A stretch of 64,000 nt of DNA from assembly GCA_003216955.1 (NCBI GenBank), contig QCHZ01000008.1, positions 1 through 64,000 on the forward strand. The letters run 5' to 3'. The stretch is from Prochlorococcus sp. AG-402-I21 (lineage in GTDB: Bacteria > Cyanobacteriota > Cyanobacteriia > PCC-6307 > Cyanobiaceae). A program made the position numbers and the translations under genes. Of the stretch, positions 63,231-64,000 are shown in pieces; position 1 is the first letter of the stretch; each line of letters opens with the position of its first letter. The notes under the pieces are model-generated. The model did no database searches. It was given only the letters and a program-made list of their open reading frames with translations, and was not told where the DNA came from.

Positions 63231-63482
63231 TTATTTTGGAATTTCTTCTCCTGGACGTAGCCTGCTCCATTTCCCTTGATCAAGTTTAAAACTATCGCAT
63301 CCTCTTACATCCCATTCTATACCTGTCTTACTATCAGGCAGATCAAAAATATTGATATGTATTTTTGGATTAATGCCTTGAAAGTCTGGATTTTTGGAGA
63401 GGTGTTTGACTTTATGATTTTCTTCAACTGTGTAGTAGGTCTTACATCTATCTACCCAAGCACAATCAACACAGATGCACAT
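63231..63482 (-). CDS. ycf34: Ycf34 iron-sulfur protein
   Basis: The 83-residue protein begins MCICVDCAWVDRCKTYYTVE, with Cys2, Cys4, Cys7 and Cys13, and ends DVRGCDSFKLDQGKWSRLRPGE, matching Ycf34. In Synechocystis Ycf34 binds an Fe-S cluster and affects photosynthetic electron transport. tsaB follows it on the same strand. Confidence 0.92.
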   Translation of the reverse strand: MCICVDCAWVDRCKTYYTVEENHKVKHLSKNPDFQGINPKIHINIFDLPDSKTGIEWDVRGCDSFKLDQGKWSRLRPGEEIPK

Positions 63483-63511
63483 AGTTATTCAAGAAAAATC
63501 TAGGTGTCATT

Positions 63512-64000
63512 TTGATAAGTAAGCACACATTACTATCAAATGATCTTTTTGGAGATTTAAACCCAAAAGATTGGCCAATATCCATCGATGAGTTGCCTCC
63601 TGGAAGTGCCTTAGTGGGAGGTTCTATTAGAGACGGATTATTGAAAAAATTGAGTCAAAAACCTGATTTGGATTTTGTGATACCAATAAATGCTATTAAT
63701 TTCAGCGAAAGTTTAGCTCAAAAGATTCGGGCCACTTTTATAAAGCTTGATGAAAATAGAGATATTGCTCGATTAGTTATTGATGGATGGACTCTAGATT
63801 TTGCTGGACAAGTTGGAGAAAATCTTACTGAAGATTTATTAAGACGAGATTTTCGAATAAATGCAATTGCTTTAAGGCTTACAAAGAAGCCAGTAATTTT
63901 TGATCCAACCGGAGGTATGGAAGATCTAAAAAGTCAGAAAATTGTTGCAATAAGTGAAAAGAACTTACTGGATGATCCTTTAAGGATTCTGAGAGGTTTT
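63512..64000 (+). CDS. CCA-adding enzyme/poly(A) polymerase family, N-terminal part
   Basis: The frame from TTG 63512 runs past the window end with 163 residues visible. Features of class II nucleotidyltransferases are LVGGSIRDGLL, the DLDFVI metal Asp pair, LLRRDFRINAIAL and the FDPTGGMEDL loop and ending DDPLRILRGF. The enzyme adds CCA to tRNA 3' ends, needed here since the tRNA-Asn lacks an encoded CCA. The 3' part is cut by the window. Confidence 0.9.
   Translation, partial: MISKHTLLSNDLFGDLNPKDWPISIDELPPGSALVGGSIRDGLLKKLSQKPDLDFVIPINAINFSESLAQKIRATFIKLDENRDIARLVIDGWTLDFAGQVGENLTEDLLRRDFRINAIALRLTKKPVIFDPTGGMEDLKSQKIVAISEKNLLDDPLRILRGF

Overview
The window is AT-rich, densely packed chromosomal DNA from a cyanobacterium, most probably marine Prochlorococcus. 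The evidence is a set of plastid/cyanobacterial marker genes (ycf3, ycf34, a Ycf33/DUF751 protein, ndhO, a CRR7-like protein, zeta-carotene desaturase, a one-helix high-light-inducible protein, both RpaA- and RpaB-type response regulators) combined with small intergenic gaps, low GC and frequent TTG/GTG starts. The strain or ecotype cannot be fixed from the window alone. No insertion sequence, prophage, CRISPR array or rRNA operon was seen. There is one tRNA gene (tRNA-Asn, GTT).

Layout. 1-9200: DUF4912 protein, a small membrane protein, phosphoglucomutase, a RarA-type AAA ATPase with an extra C-terminal domain, phosphopantetheinyl transferase, peroxiredoxin Q, type III pantothenate kinase, PAPS reductase and a type II NADH dehydrogenase. 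9200-14400: an ion-transport block (SLC13-type permease with two RCK_C domains, KtrB-like K+ channel subunit, KtrA-like regulator) followed by anmK. 14400-15700: a cluster of small proteins (ribbon-helix-helix regulator with palindromes upstream, a basic 118-aa protein, a Nif11-like 76-aa protein, a 54-aa membrane protein). 15700-26600: ABC-F ATPase, HtrA protease, small cyanobacterial proteins, an Hli protein, exonuclease VII, YihY, an inositol-monophosphatase-like enzyme, a TolC-like protein and a DUF512 radical-SAM-like protein. 27000-34300: DUF3120, nadB, a VKOR-thioredoxin fusion, a PetL candidate, DUF4346, an acyltransferase, and a two-gene pterin/flavin-like unit (tandem-domain PTPS plus RibD-C reductase). 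34300-48400: aroK, CRR7-like, GST, rbfA, GH3 hexosaminidase, hemD, the zds block, an IscA-like protein, ndhO, DnaJ-domain protein, cysK, a GT39-like glycosyltransferase, UPF0367 and a CbiO/EcfA-like ATPase. 48440-50850: tRNA-Asn, then the only part that looks accessory, a TPR protein with near-identical 102-bp repeats directly joined to a prolyl-4-hydroxylase-like oxygenase, then 472 bp without a gene. 50850-64000: rpaA, the minus-strand chain ctpA-like/tmk/holB, ycf3, radA, the rpaB-plsX-fabH-fabD-plsC lipid block, tsaB, ycf34 and the start of a CCA-adding enzyme/poly(A)-polymerase-family gene cut by the window end.

How genes work together. plsX-fabH-fabD-plsC forms a fatty-acid and phosphatidate block behind the light-responsive regulator gene rpaB; the phosphopantetheinyl transferase would activate the acyl carrier protein used there, and coaX starts CoA synthesis. 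cysH and cysK are two steps of sulfate assimilation. ycf3, ycf34, ndhO, the CRR7-like gene, zds, hemD and hli serve photosynthetic membrane assembly, pigments and protection. The SLC13/KtrB/KtrA block suggests linked handling of anions or Na+ and K+. Best candidates for less-described biology are the TPR/oxygenase pair, the RHH/small-protein cluster with Nif11-like protein, the tandem PTPS/RibD-C pair, the RarA C-terminal domain and the amphipathic-looking N-terminal extension of PlsX.
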